64,000 nt of DNA, taken from contig JARGSG010000137.1 of the NCBI GenBank assembly GCA_030374805.1, positions 1 through 64,000 of the forward strand, written 5' to 3'. The translations under genes were made by a program, and so were the position numbers. Numbering within the stretch: the first letter of the stretch is position 1; each line of letters begins with the position of its first letter. Under the pieces are notes generated by a model that was not told the DNA's origin, made no database searches, and worked only from the letters and a program-made list of their open reading frames with translations. Positions 12,975-22,375 of this stretch are shown here, one piece after another. Origin of the DNA: Gracilaria gracilis. Lineage: Eukaryota > Rhodophyta > Florideophyceae > Gracilariales > Gracilariaceae.

Positions 12975-13097
12975 TTGTGCTGCACCTTTGTGCAGCACAA
13001 ACGGCTAGACCAGTTGAGCTGAACGTTCCAAACGGGCTGTGACAAAGAAGGCTTTGTCACAAGCACACAAAATACAAGAGTTTGTATATTAGTGTGC
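12975..13097. other. three consecutive perfect hairpins
   Basis: Three inverted repeats follow each other: 12975-12985 with 12990-13000 (11-bp arms, 4-nt loop); 13038-13047 with 13052-13061 (10-bp arms, 4-nt loop); and 13063-13068 with 13092-13097, which encloses a second 6-bp stem. All arms differ in sequence. They could be a structured RNA, a cruciform-forming site or a small palindromic element; the sequence alone does not decide. Confidence 0.6.
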
Positions 13098-13505
13098 ATA
13101 AGTAGCAACTAGTGACAGTAAACTAGGCTGGCCGCTCGCGGACTGCTTGTCTTCCATTGAGGTGTTGGTCATTATCTCCACAACTCCATACAACTTGGTG
13201 GTGCAAAAGCGCGGCACGCCAGCGTGCGCGCGCGCGAGCACAGCCGCAACAACCGCGTGCCCGGCGCGTCACGTGTGAATATTGCATGTTCAGCACCCTT
13301 AACAACTCTGCCGCTCTCTCATTATTTCACGGCAATAATGTCATCTACTTGTAATATACAAGACTGATCTGCATTATCGAGGGCTACTGGTAACTGCATA
13401 TCTTGTCTCTTAAGATCACAACTGGATTCCACCTTCTCCGCATTTGGCACAATTCTGCTGCGCCAGCTTATCATAGTACAGCCCTTGTGCTATCTACCCT
13501 TCAAG

Positions 13506-13518
13506 GTACCGACGGTAC
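13506..13518. promoter_or_regulatory. GTACC-N3-GGTAC palindrome (spacer GAC)
   Basis: A perfect copy of the recurring 13-bp inverted repeat, extended to GGTACC-GAC-GGTACC. It lies about 90 bp beyond the 3' end of the Uma2-type gene on the minus strand. Function unknown. Confidence 0.5.
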
Positions 13519-13606
13519 CACTGCCAAAGTATAGCGATAGACTGCAAAAACGCCGAGAACAAGGACAATTGACCGTAGGTTGTTCAACTGCTATTTTATA
13601 TTCATT

Positions 13607-14716
13607 CTAGGATATACGAGACTTCGATCTTTCGGGGCTTCTTGGAGGACTTGAGCTATTGTCACTCACAACTAAACCAGCATCTCTCATTCTTTTTTCT
13701 CGTTTGCGCAACTTCTCTTGCAACCTTACATTTCTTTCCGTCGCTTTCCTAGTCTTCCGTTTCTCAGCTTCGAGGCGAGCGTTGATCTTACCGACGTTTC
13801 GCTGGACAATTTGTCCAGCATTTGGATTAAGAACGTCATCAACATTGAGCAAGCCAAAACAGGGTGTGTTGAAAGACTCGCCGGGCCTGTAAGATTTCCA
13901 TGCATATCCCCAACTACGTAGCATACCTACATAAACCATTGGGGAGTACGTAGATTGGTTTTTGCGCGGCAAGTCTCTGTCTACTATTATGTACTGCCTA
14001 ACCTTTGCGTGCTCGTAATCTTTCTTTTTGTCTTCCAAATCAGTAGAGCGATTATGACCGGTCACTTCAACAATCACATGCGGAGGGTGACCAATTGGGT
14101 AGCATGCACGACTGGAGCGTGGGGAGTGATTTGGAGCTTCTTGCAGCGTCTGTGGCGTTCCTACAGCAATATCTGCATGACGTTCCCTTCGACGTGTCCT
14201 CATTGTGGCGGTTTCTGTTGAACGCTTTGCACGAGAACGAGTTTGCATAGTATGACTGCCATGTAGAGCGTACGAGTAAGCAGGAATGGCGACCATGGCC
14301 TCTTGTCTATTGATCCAACCAGGTCGTGCCGCTCGGTCGGGATCGTTAAATAGCGTTGTGAAGTAGGCTACAATTTCTTTGTGCAGAGGGTCGCTCATTT
14401 CCTTCGCAATGAGCACGCCGTCGATGTAGTCATAGACACCGTAAGTGGAAGGTGCAATGCCTGCAAACTGCTCGAATGAAACTGGAAGCAAATGCAGACT
14501 TCGGTACGGATCTAAAGGTGTCCGTTCGGTCGGCTGTATGTGCGGTGACGCGAAGTAAACTTGATGTTCCGAGGGGGGTGCAAAATGCGTTGACTCCGTT
14601 TGAGAGCTGTGTTCGAAAGCGGAGAGAGAAGTGGTGCGCAAATCGGTGACAGGTGAGGCGTAAGAATTAACGCATGCGGAGCTTGCCGGCGACAACGAAG
14701 GCGACGGCATTTGCAT
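13607..14716 (-). CDS. Uma2-type (PD-(D/E)XK fold) nuclease-like protein with coiled-coil tail
   Basis: A 369-aa protein starting at ATG 14716. Residues 78-103 contain the family's opening block, ending in YDYIDGVLI. The nuclease-fold core follows: RHADIAVG (Asp182), VIVEVTG (Glu217) and a Lys/Tyr-rich helix leading to YIIVD (residues 228-246), matching the D...ExV...K..Y layout of the Uma2 (DUF820) family. A second strand-rich part reaches about residue 296. Residues 310-345 are a basic coiled coil and the end is an SP/RS-rich tail. Uma2 proteins are abundant in cyanobacteria and other bacteria and their role is poorly understood; the coiled coil and RS tail are not usual there. The core residues are kept, so nuclease activity is possible but unproven. 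A GTACC-N3-GGTAC palindrome lies 70 bp upstream of the start. No intron is needed. Confidence 0.8.
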   Translation of the reverse strand: MQMPSPSLSPASSACVNSYASPVTDLRTTSLSAFEHSSQTESTHFAPPSEHQVYFASPHIQPTERTPLDPYRSLHLLPVSFEQFAGIAPSTYGVYDYIDGVLIAKEMSDPLHKEIVAYFTTLFNDPDRAARPGWINRQEAMVAIPAYSYALHGSHTMQTRSRAKRSTETATMRTRRRERHADIAVGTPQTLQEAPNHSPRSSRACYPIGHPPHVIVEVTGHNRSTDLEDKKKDYEHAKVRQYIIVDRDLPRKNQSTYSPMVYVGMLRSWGYAWKSYRPGESFNTPCFGLLNVDDVLNPNAGQIVQRNVGKINARLEAEKRKTRKATERNVRLQEKLRKREKRMRDAGLVVSDNSSSPPRSPERSKSRIS

Positions 14717-14785
14717 GGCGATTGCGGCGGAGACGGGGGAATGCAGTAGTGAAGAGGTGGCAGCGGGCGAATTAGCACAGCTACT

Positions 14786-14798
14786 GTACCTTTGGTAC
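14786..14798. promoter_or_regulatory. GTACC-N3-GGTAC palindrome (spacer TTT) upstream of Uma2-type gene
   Basis: A perfect copy, extended to 7-bp arms (CTGTACC-TTT-GGTACAG, 14784-14800), ending 70 bp upstream of the ATG at 14716. The position fits a proximal promoter element or transcription-factor dimer site. Confidence 0.6.
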
Positions 14799-14840
14799 AG
14801 CCGCTGGGAGCTACAGTAGTGCGCTTTATGAACGTGAGTT

Positions 14841-15126
14841 GATGAACATCATGTTCATCATGATGACATGAACATCATGTTCATGTTCAACATGATGTTG
14901 TTTATCACATAGCGCGGTACAGTACCATCACAATGTACGTGGCCACGATTCTTGCGACTACGTATGATCATCATACAGGTATGATACCTGGAAACCATTG
15001 AAGCCTGTATGAGACACCAACTGTTGTGAACGGCGATGGGTAATACAGATAACGCAAGTTTTGCGAAACCAGCAATTTTTGCAGCCTTTATCTCTGTCAG
15101 AATTAGTAACAGTGTACACGTGTACA
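14841..15126. other. cluster of perfect palindromes
   Basis: Six palindromes in under 300 bp: 14841-14859 (GATGAACAT-C-ATGTTCATC), two more CATGAACA/CAACAT-type palindromes up to about 14900, 14962-14976 (GTATGAT-C-ATCATAC), 14976-14990 (CAGGTAT-G-ATACCTG) and 15113-15126 (TGTACAC-GTGTACA). Centres are zero to three bases. The first three share the word ATGAACAT. No coding function is seen between 14800 and 15600. Confidence 0.55.
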
Positions 15127-15602
15127 TGTGATAGCAGCGTTGAAGCCCATTGTTTCGTGAAGCAGCGTTTGCTTTTGTATCTTCAAGTAGTTTATCAACG
15201 TACTGTTGGTTCCATCGCGTGAATAATATACCTATGCGTAGCAATTGGTCCAAGTTTCTGGTCGGAAAGGGGAGTCCCATGTCGTCCGTAGCGAGCTAGA
15301 ACTACAAATACCGCTGGATGAAGCTAGGAAGTCTTTCAACTCGCAACGAGCACGAGTGAATCGTAGTACCAAAAAGCATAAACTCGTACCTCAGTCCCCG
15401 GCAGGAACACATGAAGTTGCGGAGCTTATTGAGCACGTAACCATTTCGTCAAACGAAGACACACTCATGCCACAGGTGCTCGAACAGAGGCATGTCGACG
15501 CAGTAAACGAAGCCGTCGAGAAAACGGACACCGAAGTTCTTCAGCAACCTCTTCTACTGCATAAGAAAGGCATAATGGTTGTTACACAATGCGGTGCCCG
15601 CG

Positions 15603-16190
15603 GCGCGTGGCGGCTATAGCGGCAGTTATAGCGGCGGGTATGGGTACGGTGGCGGCTTTATGACATGCCTGGCGGCATGTACATGTCGCCTATCATAGTG
15701 CCGTTTTGCGGCTTTGGACTGGGCGGCTTCGGCTCACTGAGTGTGTTTGCGACTGCGGCGACGTTTGTGTACGACGCGGTGAGCACGCGCGGCGAGTAGA
15801 GCGAGATACAGGAGGCGACGGACCCGCAGACGACGGTGGCGTGTCTGAAGATCGGGCTGCTGGCAAACGCGAGAGAGAGGTGCAGGACAAGCTGGAGCAG
15901 ACGGCCAGAAGCACCTACACGGCGTCCGTGCAGGGACTCAAGCGCGTCCTGGACGACAAGGTGGTGGCGCTGCTGAGAAGCGACGAGTACTGGGTGTACG
16001 GCGCGGTGAGCGCGCAGCGTGCGTGGCTGAGCGAGGCGGAGTCGACGTTCGCGCGCGCCGTGCTGGACGAGGAGACGCTGTCCAACGCGGGGGGGGGGGG
16101 GGAAGTGTGCAAGACGCGCGGCGGCGGCGATACTGACGGTCGCGTGAGCGAGTTCATCGTGGTGAGCGTGTTGGTGGCGGCCATCAATTC
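15603..16190 (+). pseudogene. DUF1517 (plastid/cyanobacterial membrane protein) pseudogene
   Basis: Pieces of a DUF1517 protein lie in order but in different frames. First comes a Gly/Tyr-rich stretch (about 15603-15660). Next is a hydrophobic membrane segment with the block PFCGFGLGGFGS (about 15664-15790). The conserved C-terminal domain follows (15880-16190), with LDDKVVALLRSDEYWVYG and a final SEFIVVSVLVAA block. In plants this family includes thylakoid/envelope proteins implicated in light acclimation. There is one in-frame stop after the membrane segment, and at least two frame changes, one at a GA-repeat near 15874. A run of 14 G at 16089-16102 lies inside the conserved domain. The 3' end stops abruptly where the AFG3-type fragment begins. 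It looks like a decayed copy of a nuclear gene for a plastid protein. Confidence 0.7.
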
Positions 16191-16600
16191 GATCAACCAA
16201 GCCTGGTTCTAGTAAATCCGAAACAAATGCCTGGAAAGATATCTCTCTTCCTTGGTCACACGAACCAAGCAGTGATAGACCGAACATAACAAATAAAGCA
16301 AGAGCAGCCTGCCCCATCCACGAAATGTTCGGGTCATATAACAAATAAGGCAAGAGCAGCCTGCCCCATCCAAGAATTGTTCGGGTCATCTTCAGGGTCC
16401 TGTCGAGCTTCTCTGCGGCTTCGATTGGCATCACCAGAGATCGGTTTCTCCTTCTTGTTCTGCTGTTCGGAGGCTGCCTGCTTAGGATCCTCCTTTCCGA
16501 TTCCATTGGTAGCCGGATCTTTGTTCAGCTGCTCTTCAGTTTGGCCACCTTTTGGTGGCTGATCTGACTTTGGGGGTTCATTCAGGAGAAGATGATGCGT
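16186..16600 (-). pseudogene. N-terminal fragment of an m-AAA protease (AFG3/FtsH family)
   Basis: The minus strand encodes a Lys/Glu/Gln-rich linker, then a transmembrane segment (WMGQAALALFV and what follows) and the intermembrane-space start EISFQAF...LLEPGLVDRI. This matches the region just before and after the first transmembrane helix of AFG3-type mitochondrial m-AAA proteases. The AAA ATPase and peptidase domains are absent. The homology ends where the DUF1517 fragment starts on the other strand. A 52-bp tandem duplication repeats part of the linker and membrane segment and breaks the frame. It is a truncated, non-functional piece. Confidence 0.65.
16286..16389. repeat. 52-bp tandem duplication inside the AFG3-type fragment
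   Basis: 16286-16337 and 16338-16389 are two adjacent copies differing at a few bases. Fifty-two is not a multiple of three, so one copy destroys the frame. Confidence 0.9.
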
Positions 16601-17725
16601 AGCTAGCCGCTGTGCTATCCGCAGAGCATCGCGAAACTGCTTGTGCGCCGACGATGCAGCGCCTGAAGGAAGCAGGGCTGACCGTGGATGGACAAGCTGC
16701 CGCATGAAGCGCAGCTCGCGGACAAGACCTCCATGACAGCGGCGCCGTTTCGCGGCCAATGACGCCGCAGCGCGGCGCCATGGAGACTCCTGCGCGCGAG
16801 CGCACGCAGGCGGAAAGCAGCAGCGGAGCGCATCATGGCGCCGACGACGGGCTGGCACAAGCCTCCAGCACCGCGCCGACCTCGCGCGACCACATCACGC
16901 GCACCAACGGGTCCACAAACGGCGCGAAGGAATTGGCACAATTTCACAATTTGTCCGAAGCGTCGCCACTCGCATCTTTCGAGCGTCACGGACGTCCACG
17001 TGTGAGGCACCGCTCTGCGCCGCGTTGCGTGCCAGCAGCCGTCAGCAATTCAACGCGCGCCGCACCTCTGCAGCAGCGCCTGGCGCCCGCGCGCCGCCGC
17101 ATCACGCGCTCAAGCTCCAATTGCACCGTCTCCGCCACTGACATGCACACGCCCACGCCGCCCACGCTGCCCTCAGAAGCGCTCTCACCGCCTTCTAAGT
17201 AGCCGGCTGCTCTGCCTCGTGCCACCACCTTCTGACAATCGCGTCCGGCCTCTACGGGTCCCTCCGGTCTGCGACGCGGCGCCGCCACCTTTTTCAATCG
17301 TCCGCTCAGTCAGAATGCCTCTTATCGCCTGTCCGAGGGGCCACCCAACATTCCTCGTCTGCGAAGAGGCTCTACTTTTTGAGAGTTGCCTGCTAAACAG
17401 ATGCCTTCCGAAGATTGCAAACCACAGCTGAGACGTGGATCATATCGTATATCCGCTGCCAATCCGCAGGGAGCGCCTTTTCGTAGCTAGAACGCGAACT
17501 CTGCAGCGCGAAGAACGGCCATGGAATCCGCTTCTCGATTGCCATGCGCTGGAACTTTTGCGTACGGCACGCAGCAACGGCCGAAAACCGTGGATAACGG
17601 TTCGAACGACGCTTCTGTACGTTGTATGCCTTCAGGCGAAAAGAGACTGTTAGAAAAGCGCTGCTGCGGTATGTGTAGCAGTTGTGGAACGGGTCTTAAA
17701 TGAACGCCACCTTGGGCGCCTGAGA
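16600..17725. other. GC-rich stretch with no recognised gene
   Basis: Open frames exist on both strands (for example plus 16759-17202 and minus 16986-17297), but they are Ala/Arg/Ser/Thr-rich, overlap each other and match nothing I recognise. The minus-strand frame next to 16600-16858 could be an extension of the AFG3-type leader. Confidence 0.4.
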
Positions 17726-17727
17726 GA

Positions 17728-18337
17728 ATGAAGCTTTTGTCAGAACAAGAGCGTGTGACTGTTTTGATGGAGCTACAGCACAAGGAAGAAATGGGCAAGA
17801 GGCTGAACTTGGCAGACAACGAATCGCCGATCGAAATGCAGTTGCATAACCAATACAAAACAGACTAAGTCATCGCATTTCAGCAAATGGGACTAGCTTC
17901 TCTAGCCAATCTAATTCTGAGGAGACAAAACGGGTTTCATTGGAAGAGCAGGAACTGGAGAGCGTGGACCTGGGCGCGGACGATTTTGACAGTAAGTCGT
18001 CAACTTTTGTGTCCGTATCTGACGGTGCACAATCAAATGACACGTTCAAGATGACAAATGTCAGGAGTGTGATGACATGGAGGGAAAGGTGAAGGATTTA
18101 GAAGAACAACTTGACGCTTTGAGAGAAGTTGTGAACATGTGCTCGCAGAACGAGGAAAGAAGCAAACGAGAGAGCACTACTGAAAAGAAAGGAAAGAGCT
18201 GGATGGGCAAGATTACCAGCGCGTATTATGGAAGCTGTGCGGCTGCGTCTGAGCGAAGTGGTCTCAAGGGGGAGGTGGAAGCTCTTCGGAAGGCGACTGA
18301 CTTGCAGTTTCAGAAACTGCAGGCGAACGAAAGCTAG
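17728..18337 (+). CDS. hypothetical coiled-coil protein, split
   Basis: An ATG at 17728 opens a short Glu/Lys/Gln-rich frame. A second acidic frame follows (about 17920-18090). The clearest part is 18077-18337, 86 codons beginning MEGKVKDLEEQLDAL, a heptad-like coiled coil interrupted by a KGKSWMGKITSAYYG motif and closed by another helix. A GTAAGT donor at 17992 and a CAG acceptor at 18064 could define an intron, but the joined frame is not clean, so this may be a decayed gene. No family recognised. Confidence 0.3.
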
Positions 18338-19850
18338 ATATATGTGCGCTCAGTCTTGTACAGCAGCTACTAATTCGTCTCGGGGAAGACTGACTAGAAC
18401 TGCTTTACTAAACACAACTCTCGGAGCCGCAAATCCGACAGAATCTATAATGGGGGACAATGACTTTGGACGAATAGTTTTGGATGCGCGGGATACATCC
18501 TTTTACCGAAGCTTGACACAGGCATGACGGCTCTCTGGAGCTTGTTGCGGTTCGATAGAGTCCGTTGGGGGTGCGAAATGGGTTCAGTTCCGATATCGGC
18601 ATAACCAAGCTTTCCTACGGTTACAATGAATGGATTTGTCTTCAACGTTTTTGACAAGATGGACAGTAATACCTGGGCTGCGTCATTGCTCTTCGGGACA
18701 TTTTGCACCGAGCCATCGCCTTGGCTTCCCACTGGTGAAGGTGAATGGCAATTGGTATGACGTTCTTATGAGGGAAGGACACGGTTTTACATATTTTCTT
18801 CATTACCGAATACGAACAATGGGGCACCTGTGCAACGTATATCCTTTCCTGTAGTGAACGAGTTAATCGGTTCAAGCTTTAGGAAAGTAAGCTCTTCCCG
18901 CAGCAAAGAGAATATTACCCATGGGTAATGCTGCTTCCTGGGCTTCCAAGAAGCCCGGAGTCGGCCGAGAGCGTTCTCGGCGACGACGAAAGGCGGAGCT
19001 GAGATGCGCTTGACCCTATCTACAAAACAAACAAATGCCTCGAAATCCGACTGCACAACACCGCGCCTGTGAACTTGGGAGCAACACGCGCATTAGATCC
19101 TGCCGTTTGGTCGTTCGTTCGTTCGTTGGTCAAAGGCTATCTATCGACATGCAAGTGCGCAAGAATAGAACTGCGACAGAAAGCTGAGCACGGCAACGTG
19201 GAACAAGCGCTAATCGGGAACATAAAGAGATTTGGACGCGAACGCCATCATGGTGAACAGGTGCGCGTGCTCAAGAAGCCCATCCGATAACGCTTTCCTA
19301 CAAGCACGAACGGGACCGCGCACGGGTCGCGTATGTTCCTCGCACTTCAGAAATGGTCGCCGTGGTTTGCACCTTCGCTCGAACGACAGGTACGCGCTTC
19401 GCGCCACGCTGCGATCGCCAATTGCTGCGTGCGCACCACATCGTTTTGCAACGATGACGGGGAGGGCGATCTGGATCGAGTGAGGTGATGCGATGGAGGC
19501 GATTGCACCAGCTCATTGTCAGTATGCCGTCGCGAGCGCACGTGCCGTGGAAGCACTGAAAGCAGCGACATCGCTTTCCCATCGCTCGCGTCAGCTCCCA
19601 ACGCCGAGACGGGAATCGCAATCGACGCCGAAACGTGCACGTCTGCACCTCGCCGTTGATGGCCACACCCAACAACGGGCGCTCGCCGGTTCGTCAGTCG
19701 AGCGCTAACGGAAGTGACATCGCCTCTTGGAAAAGCACGACTTGCGCAATGGACAGGGGCGCGTGAGCGGCACATGCGGGGACGACTTTTGTCGGGTGTG
19801 GGTGCGCCGAAGAGCGCTCTCGCAGTAACCGTTTGTGCGTGCTCTGCCGT

Positions 19851-19872
19851 GTACCGTCGGTACCAACGGTAT
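19851..19872. promoter_or_regulatory. GTACC-N3-GGTAC palindrome (spacer GTC), with an overlapping imperfect copy
   Basis: Perfect at 19851-19863. A second copy overlaps it by sharing GGTAC and ends in GGTAT (one mismatch). The double arrangement recurs at 39030. Confidence 0.5.
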
Positions 19873-20444
19873 TGATTGGCATCCGATCGCCACGGTGCTG
19901 TTGCTTGCGTGAAGCGGCGTGAAGCGGCGCCAACCACGCGCTACAAAGCAGCTTGCACGTTTTCTGTGGGAGCCATATGCGTGGCACAGCTGCAGATTGC
20001 CTACAGTTCACAGTGTGAACTTCACACCAGACATGTGGCCTAGTGGTTTTGTGTTACCACATTTTCAGCGCCAGTGCTCTGTCACCGTCGCTACGAATTG
20101 GTCTTTCGATGCAGGGCGCACTTCCTCAGTGAGCAATCCTCACGCATCGCCCCCCTCCGGCGCGCGCAGCGCAAAAGCACCGGCTGCTGCACTCACACGC
20201 TTTCTGCGACGCCCCACGTGTTCCGACTGTACCCGTGCGAACCGTATGCCACTTGTGCCACACGGTTCGCGATGGTGATATTGCAGCCCAGTTCCCGAAA
20301 TGAAAGCTGTCTGCGAGCTTACACTACACCCATGCGTGTACGCGTATGTACAAGTGTACAGGTAGCGAGATTCCAAGTCTGCGCACAGCAATGACAACCC
20401 CATGTGTCTGTTGCAACTTTCGCTCTTGCAAGCTCTGCAATGCT

Positions 20445-20484
20445 TTCAGGTACGACGGTACAGTACCGTTGGTACAACGGTACT
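20445..20484. promoter_or_regulatory. palindrome cluster around GTACC-GTT-GGTAC
   Basis: Perfect core at 20463-20475, flanked on both sides by further GGTAC half-sites (GGTACGACGGTAC before it and GGTACAACGGTAC after it). The half-sites are 8-10 bp apart. The stretch can also fold as an 11-bp-arm hairpin (CAGTACCGTTG-GTA-CAACGGTACTG). Confidence 0.5.
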
Positions 20485-20694
20485 GTTGTGGAAAGTACGG
20501 CGGACGCGTTGTACATGATCGTGGGAACACTTCGTCTGGGTTATGGTGGCACAACACAAGTCAGCCCAAAAGCCGGGTCGCACGCTAACTGCCGTGCTTC
20601 CTCTGTTTACTGGGGTCGGCGCTCTGTTCTCTTATGCTACTCGCATATTTCCTTTCGCATATTGGTAGTGTCTGTTCTGTCGGGCTGTAACTAT

Positions 20695-20831
20695 CGATTA
20701 GGCGCCAGAGCCCAACTGTAGCCGTGGTCTCAATTAGTCGCTTATGCCGTCTCACAGCCTGTAATTCTCAATTGGGCGCCAAAGCCCAACTGTAGCCATG
20801 CCATCAATCAGTACCTGATTGCCGTCTCACA
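20695..20831. repeat. two-copy direct repeat (about 75 bp) at the copia remnant's end
   Basis: Two copies share GGCGCC-A-A/G-AGCCCAACTGTAGCC and GCCGTCTCACA at a spacing of 74-75 bp. Read on the minus strand each begins TGTGAGACGGC, and the copy at 20831 follows a GGGGGG tract at about 20835. This fits the start of the right-hand terminal repeat of the copia-type element. A 9-bp-arm hairpin sits at 20841-20866. Confidence 0.55.
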
Positions 20832-22375
20832 TACCCCCCAGTTGTCGTAAACTCTTGTACGACAACTAGGTCCAATTAGCACTGTTTCAGACAAAACGAA
20901 CGATGGTTAGGCAGGTCCAAAATACCAGTAGCTGCAATCCGATTCAAAAGTCTATGAGACCTTGTGTTTCTCTTCGTAAGAGCATCAGCGATGTTCGCTA
21001 TTCCTTGAATCCAGCGTAGTGTGTCCAGTTCTTGTGACTCAAAGGAATCTCTAATTCCCTGTACCGTTTGCCGGAGACGGTACTCTTTACCTTCATGCTT
21101 GCCCAGTCATTTAGATGATACGTAGAAGCATCTCCGTTCACTGTGCGATATCGAATTCCGGTAATAAACCCCGTCTGTCCATAGTGCTGCTTCGGTGTGA
21201 CATTCAATGCAGCGTCAGAAAAAGAAACTATCTCAGCTTTCTGAACCTTTCCAGGGGGCTTCCGGAAGCATATAACGGGTCGGAGGTGACGGATCTCGGT
21301 TAAAACAGAGTTTGCGTCAGTAATGTCAGCAACAGTTAGATTAGATATCTTTTGTTGCATAAACGATCCTACGACAGAAGCTTGGGGCAAAGCACCACAT
21401 CCAAGCCATATGAGCTCTCCAGCCATCTTCCTGTACGCCTTAACTTCATGTAACTGTGCACGATCGTTCTTCATAACTCTTCTAGTGCGACTGAGGTTGA
21501 CTGGAGCAATTGTCTGGGCGTACTCGCTCATCGAAAGCTTAACAGTGTAGTCCTTTGCCTGGGTTATAGTGCACCCGTTGAACTTGATTTCGTCATCAAT
21601 GATTGCCTTGCTGATGGCAAATCGGTTGGCAATCTCACTTGAAAACTTCTGCATTTCATCTACCGTACCAGCCATTAACAAGTCGTCCGTGAGTTTTGCC
21701 AATAAAAGAACAATTCTGCCTTCTTTGTTCCTGCGGCAATACAACTGGCTGACGCCGTAGACTCTGTCAAATTCGGCTGTGTCTATCATCCATCTTTCAA
21801 TAACAGTAGCCCATTGGCGTCCGGCTTCGCTTATACCATATGGGAGTTTGATCAGTTTCCATATCATGTTCCGTTTCCCTCTCCACTCTCGAGGTGGTCG
21901 TACGTACAGATCCCTACTTATGGGGGGACAATAAGTGGTTATCGTGAGCTTTCATGAGCTTTTGCAATGCCCTTGTAGCTGCAATACGCTTGTGTGCTGC
22001 TAGCAGTTCTTCGGATACTTTACTAGGTGGAATGCCCAGTACAGATGGCGCGTATCCTCGAGCAAGCTGGAATGCACTGAGTGTAGAACTTCCGTGGAAC
22101 AGGTTGGTCAAAAATGAAGCACGAGCAACGAGCGTTTGTGGGGAGGCAGTTGTAGCTTCCTTACTTATGCGGTCGAATACTGTCTTGAAAAGTCCATTGT
22201 TACGTTCTATCTTTCCATTTTTGGATGAACAGCGTGCAGGGCGGGGTTGTATCTCAATCGAATGGGCTTTAAGAACCTTAGTAAGGGCCGGTTTTGTGAA
22301 CTCTGGGTCGATATGGTCAGTTTCTATGTCGATCACGAAGTCCTTGGTTTCAGGGTTGTTGCGTTGTGCCTGAAG
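20695..22375 (-). mobile_element. Ty1/copia-type LTR retrotransposon remnant inside FANCD2
   Basis: On the minus strand, reading from the FANCD2 junction: the C-terminal half of an integrase core with the SKNGKIERNNG block, then a copia-type reverse transcriptase with KLPYGISEAGRQW and LLLAKLTDDLLMA blocks, then RNase H, then possible terminal-repeat sequence. The order IN before RT identifies the copia lineage. The divergent RT blocks recall elements described from red algae and diatoms. Gag, protease and the front of integrase are absent, so this is a 5'-truncated, broken fossil of about 1.7 kb. No age can be given without a second LTR. Confidence 0.75.

Larger units (their letters stand above)
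18338..20690. other. long stretch without a recognised gene
   Basis: I found no conserved protein. Two minus-strand open segments in the same register (18787-19056 and 18445-18732) may be remnants of one gene. The part around 19300-20000 is GC-rich with overlapping Arg-rich frames on both strands. Two clusters of the GTACC-N3-GGTAC palindrome are the main visible signals. Confidence 0.4.

Noticed and set aside
12411-12998. 195-codon minus frame
   Set aside because: It is dominated by Arg/Pro/Ala runs from GC-rich low-complexity DNA and overlaps open frames on the other strand.
12975-15126. CRISPR array
   Set aside because: The palindromes are not direct repeats with regular spacers, and the genome is eukaryotic.
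18540-18620. Possible third Uma2-type fragment
   Set aside because: Only a faint likeness to the N-terminal leader of the 13607-14716 gene; no catalytic block is present.
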